Origin: Planctomycetaceae bacterium
GTDB taxonomy: Bacteria > Planctomycetota > Planctomycetia > Pirellulales > Thermoguttaceae
Direction of reading: 5' to 3'
DNA length: 15,049 nucleotides
Assembly (NCBI GenBank): GCA_031256755.1
Contig: JAIRPZ010000028.1
Location: forward strand, 1 to 15,049
Of the stretch, positions 12,459-15,049 are shown one piece after another. Below the pieces are notes generated by a model. That model worked only from the letters and a program-made list of their open reading frames with translations, did not search any database and was not told where the DNA came from. Each line of letters starts with the position of its first letter. Positions within the stretch are counted from its first letter, which is position 1. The position numbers were made by a program, and so were the translations under genes.

Positions 12459-13433
12459 TCAAGCCGTTGCCGGCTTATTCCACTTTTTCCGCGGATGTCC
12501 TTTTTGAGCGAGGTAAGCGAGACGTTTTGTATCCAGCCGCCCGCGCCGGATACTGTGAATCAAAAAGCCGAATGCCGCCACCTGCACCGCCAGCAGTACC
12601 AGTCCCATACAGAGAAACGCTGTCGGAAAACGTTTGACTTCGCCTGTCATAAAAAAATCATAAAACACCGGAACCGCTAAACCGAAAGAAAGCAGCACCA
12701 GCAGTACCGCCGCCGTGCCGAACAGCAGACGCGGACGTTCCGTGGACATCAAACCGATAATTGTGAAAAGAATACGGAAACCGTCACGGTAAGTCCGAAG
12801 TTTGCTCGGCGACTCTTCCGGTCTCGCTCCGTATTTTGTCGGCACTTCGGCAACAGGTAATTGCAGTTGCAGCGCGTGAACCGACATTTCCGTTTCAATT
12901 TCAAATCCGCCGGAATGAATCGGAAACGACTTCACAAACCGCCGCGACATCACACGGTAGCCGGAAAGAATGTCCTCGAATCCGTAACCGAAAAGATATT
13001 TGACAAGACCGGTCAGCATCCGGTTGCCGAACCGGTGTCCCGACCGGTAGGCTTTGACATCGGTTTCGACACGGCTGCCGACAACCATATCAAGATTTTC
13101 TTCGACCAGTTTGCTGATAAGACCGGGAGCCGCAGCAGGGTCGTATGTTTCATCGCCGTCAGCCATTACATAAATATCGGCTTCAATGTCATTGAACATC
13201 CGGCGGACAACGTTGCCCTTGCCCTGATTGATTTCCCGGCAGACAACAGCACCGGCACGGCGGGCCATTTCTGCGGTTCCGTCCTTTGAATTATTGTCAT
13301 AGACATAAATATTTGCCGCAGGCAGAGCGGCTTTGAAAGCGGCAACAACGTTGGCGATACTTGCCGCCTCGTTATAACAGGGCAGTAAAACAGCAATCCG
13401 GCGGGCGTGATGCGATAGATGATGAGATGTCAT
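12459..13433 (-). CDS. Family 2 glycosyltransferase, DPM1/ArnC-like, with two C-terminal membrane segments
   Basis: A 324-residue GT-A enzyme of glycosyltransferase family 2, similar to dolichol/polyprenyl-phosphate sugar synthases that load a sugar onto a lipid carrier at the cytoplasmic membrane. Motifs in order: IAVLLPCYNEAASI (13-26), VYDNNSKDGT (44-53), the metal-binding DGD within MADGDETYDP (90-99), VVGSRVE (117-123), FEDILSGYRVMSRRFVKSFP (152-171) and FEIETEM (177-183). Two hydrophobic segments at about 236-258 and 273-293 anchor it. I chose ATG 13433: it starts two bases after the upstream stop and gives a normal family N-terminus, whereas the frame open to 13634 overlaps the preceding gene. 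The upstream GT-C-like protein is the likely user of the lipid-linked sugar. An intrinsic terminator follows at 12245-12269. Confidence 0.92.
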   Translation of the reverse strand: MTSHHLSHHARRIAVLLPCYNEAASIANVVAAFKAALPAANIYVYDNNSKDGTAEMARRAGAVVCREINQGKGNVVRRMFNDIEADIYVMADGDETYDPAAAPGLISKLVEENLDMVVGSRVETDVKAYRSGHRFGNRMLTGLVKYLFGYGFEDILSGYRVMSRRFVKSFPIHSGGFEIETEMSVHALQLQLPVAEVPTKYGARPEESPSKLRTYRDGFRILFTIIGLMSTERPRLLFGTAAVLLVLLSFGLAVPVFYDFFMTGEVKRFPTAFLCMGLVLLAVQVAAFGFLIHSIRRGRLDTKRLAYLAQKGHPRKKWNKPATA

Positions 13434-13435
13434 TT

Positions 13436-14953
13436 TTATGCTTGGCTTTTTTCCTCTAAATATCCCTGAATCGTTTGTATTATACGGCAAAATAATTCGC
13501 TGTGGGCGCAGAAGTGAACAATAGCAATAAACGAAGCGGTGTAGAACCAGTAAAGGTAGCGGGTTAATTCGCTCGGCAGGCATATCCAAAGCGGCAGCAG
13601 ATAAAACATTGCCGAGCCAATCATAGCTAAACAAAGCAGATATTTTTTGAAAGCATCACTGCTGATAATACTCCGTACACAAACCGCTGTCAAAATCGGA
13701 AGCAAAACAATGACATTGAGTCCCCAAAACGGCATCGTATGATAACGGCAAAGACGATAAAAGAACCGTGTTTTGTATTTAATGTATACGGGTAAATCCG
13801 TTTTGATGCGGTTAATCCAAGCAGTCCGCAATGAATCAGCATCTTGACGGAAACCATCGGTCTCATTGACTGCAAGCAATTCACTCACTGCTTTCTCTTT
13901 GGAATACCGGACAGTTTCTCTTAATGAATCAATATATTTCTCAACAACATTCTTTTCTGTCTTGTAGAGAACAGCGGTACTTTTGTCCATCAAAATCTTT
14001 TTTTCCGGCGGCAGTCCGGCATTGATTTTTTCAAATGCCGGACGAAGGAATAACTGATTGTTATCGAACCGTTCCCGAAAAAATTTTTCATTGATAACAG
14101 TAAAATCATTTCCGAAACCGTTGGGCGGGAGAATATAATTCGCTGTCAAACCGTTGAGATGCCAAATATCCGAGTAAAACATTTCACTCTCCGTATAAAG
14201 TCGCACAGATTTAATCACGTGTGCATTGACCGCATAAATCCCTCCGGCAATACCGAACCAAAGAACCAAACCAAACGGTAAAGCGAATCGCATCGGCATA
14301 AATTGCAATGTCAGCCAGCACAACACCGGTATCGGAGCGAACAAAGCGTTGTACCGCAGAGCCGTTCCGTAAAAGAGAAAGAGAACAATGACTGTTGCAA
14401 TCGCTATTTTGCTCCCTCCTTTTTTCGGCAAAGAAAGACACAAACCGGCAGCAATCATATAGGAACCGAGAAAACCGATATCCTTGCCCAATGCTTGCGC
14501 GACGGTAAAAAGTGTCAGGCAAATCCAAAGCAACAGGAACAGGATAACGATTTGCATCCAGACCGGACGCTTGTTTCTCCAAAAACCGGGCAGGCAGTTG
14601 ATACAAAGCAGCAAACCAATCCAAACAAAAAACGCATGGACAAACCAGAGAGAGTAGATAGTAACGGCGGGGTCGGTAATACGGCATCGTGCCAGCAGGT
14701 CGAGAAGGATGCCCCAAACGGCTGCCATCACAGGCGGATGCCAATTACCGGTAATACCGATTTGTACCTGACTGAACTGTGTAAACGGGTCGGGGTCGAT
14801 CAGCGAAGGATTTAACGCTGCTACGCCGAGAAGATAACCGGCAAGACAAACAAAATACGGCATCCAAACCAATGTCACCGGACACGGTGCAGCGAAAAAA
14901 CGGAGGAGTCTGTGACTGAATTTGCCTTTTGCCGTTGTCGGGTAAATTTCCAT
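13436..14953 (-). CDS. Polytopic GT-C-like membrane protein, likely glycosyltransferase
   Basis: A 505-residue integral membrane protein with roughly ten to twelve hydrophobic segments. The first outside loop contains DPDPFTQFSQV (53-63) and WHPP (71-74), an Asp-rich loop plus HPP pattern typical of GT-C-fold enzymes that transfer sugars from polyprenyl-phosphate donors. A soluble region of about 150 residues (255-405, containing YILPPNGFGNDF) lies between the membrane blocks and is probably periplasmic. I do not recognise the exact family. It is the first gene of a leftward operon, and its stop is two bases from the start of the DPM1/ArnC-like glycosyltransferase, which could make its donor. 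AGGGA directly abuts the ATG, too close for a normal Shine-Dalgarno interaction, so initiation may not depend on it. Surface polysaccharide or glycoprotein decoration is the likely process. Confidence 0.75.
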   Translation of the reverse strand: MEIYPTTAKGKFSHRLLRFFAAPCPVTLVWMPYFVCLAGYLLGVAALNPSLIDPDPFTQFSQVQIGITGNWHPPVMAAVWGILLDLLARCRITDPAVTIYSLWFVHAFFVWIGLLLCINCLPGFWRNKRPVWMQIVILFLLLWICLTLFTVAQALGKDIGFLGSYMIAAGLCLSLPKKGGSKIAIATVIVLFLFYGTALRYNALFAPIPVLCWLTLQFMPMRFALPFGLVLWFGIAGGIYAVNAHVIKSVRLYTESEMFYSDIWHLNGLTANYILPPNGFGNDFTVINEKFFRERFDNNQLFLRPAFEKINAGLPPEKKILMDKSTAVLYKTEKNVVEKYIDSLRETVRYSKEKAVSELLAVNETDGFRQDADSLRTAWINRIKTDLPVYIKYKTRFFYRLCRYHTMPFWGLNVIVLLPILTAVCVRSIISSDAFKKYLLCLAMIGSAMFYLLPLWICLPSELTRYLYWFYTASFIAIVHFCAHSELFCRIIQTIQGYLEEKSQA

Positions 14954-15015
14954 TCCCTGTTTGATTTTTTGTATTGATTTTGAACAGACGTTTTTGCGGA
15001 AAACGAACTGGTGCT

Positions 15016-15043
15016 ATTTTATAAGGTAACGGGAAAAGGACAA
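15016..15043 (-). promoter_or_regulatory. Promoter of the glycosyltransferase operon
   Basis: On the minus strand TTGTCC (15043-15038, 4/6), 16-bp spacer and TAAAAT (15021-15016, 5/6), about 62 bp before ATG 14953. Confidence 0.5.
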
Positions 15044-15049
15044 GAGGGG

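Noticed and set aside
13434..13634. N-terminal extension of the family 2 glycosyltransferase
   Set aside because: It overlaps the upstream gene and adds 67 residues without family resemblance; ATG 13433 gives the expected N-terminus.

Overview
The window looks like chromosome of a Planctomycetota-type bacterium, possibly one of the moderate-GC gut lineages. The evidence is a secreted DUF1080 protein, a very long TolC-like protein, a solitary GspJ-like pseudopilin, many starts without a Shine-Dalgarno sequence, and sigma70-type promoters with TACAAT-like -10 boxes. This assignment is inference from gene content; no rRNA or marker gene is present.

Left edge (1-793): bases 345-386 are the 3' half of a tRNA-Pro(UGG), from the anticodon loop to discriminator A73, without the 5' half. 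This is the usual scar left at the far end of an element integrated into a tRNA gene. Bases 1-344 would then be the end of that element: one small partial ORF and a cluster of TTCGGAT-type inverted repeats resembling integrase arm sites. The host chromosome resumes at 387 with a 203-bp tandem duplication that copies the promoter and first 14 codons of the next gene.

Middle (752-5085): a CorC/HlyC-type CBS-domain membrane protein runs convergently into a TolC-like outer-membrane efflux protein. A small lipoprotein gene is divergent from the latter.

Accessory-looking island (5086-8280): a 98-bp perfect-ended inverted-repeat element precedes two overlapping genes, a 156-aa protein I cannot assign and a SNF2-family helicase. 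The genes look more AT-rich than their neighbours. A decayed coding remnant and a large hairpin follow.

Right half (8310-12117): a stand-alone SIS-domain sugar-phosphate protein, an HU-family DNA-binding protein and a secreted DUF1080 protein, each with a recognisable promoter. A five-to-six-copy, ~72-bp tandem array begins inside the last codons of the DUF1080 gene and ends in the intrinsic terminator of the convergent GspJ-like gene. Its hairpin shows compensatory changes between copies.

Right edge (12245-15043): a leftward two-gene operon encodes a polytopic GT-C-like membrane protein and a DPM1/ArnC-like family 2 glycosyltransferase, with a promoter at the window edge and an intrinsic terminator downstream. 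The pair probably contributes to surface glycan synthesis.

The best candidates for something undescribed are the 156-aa/SNF2 pair with its flanking inverted repeat, the covarying tandem array, and the tRNA-Pro att scar next to the duplicated promoter.
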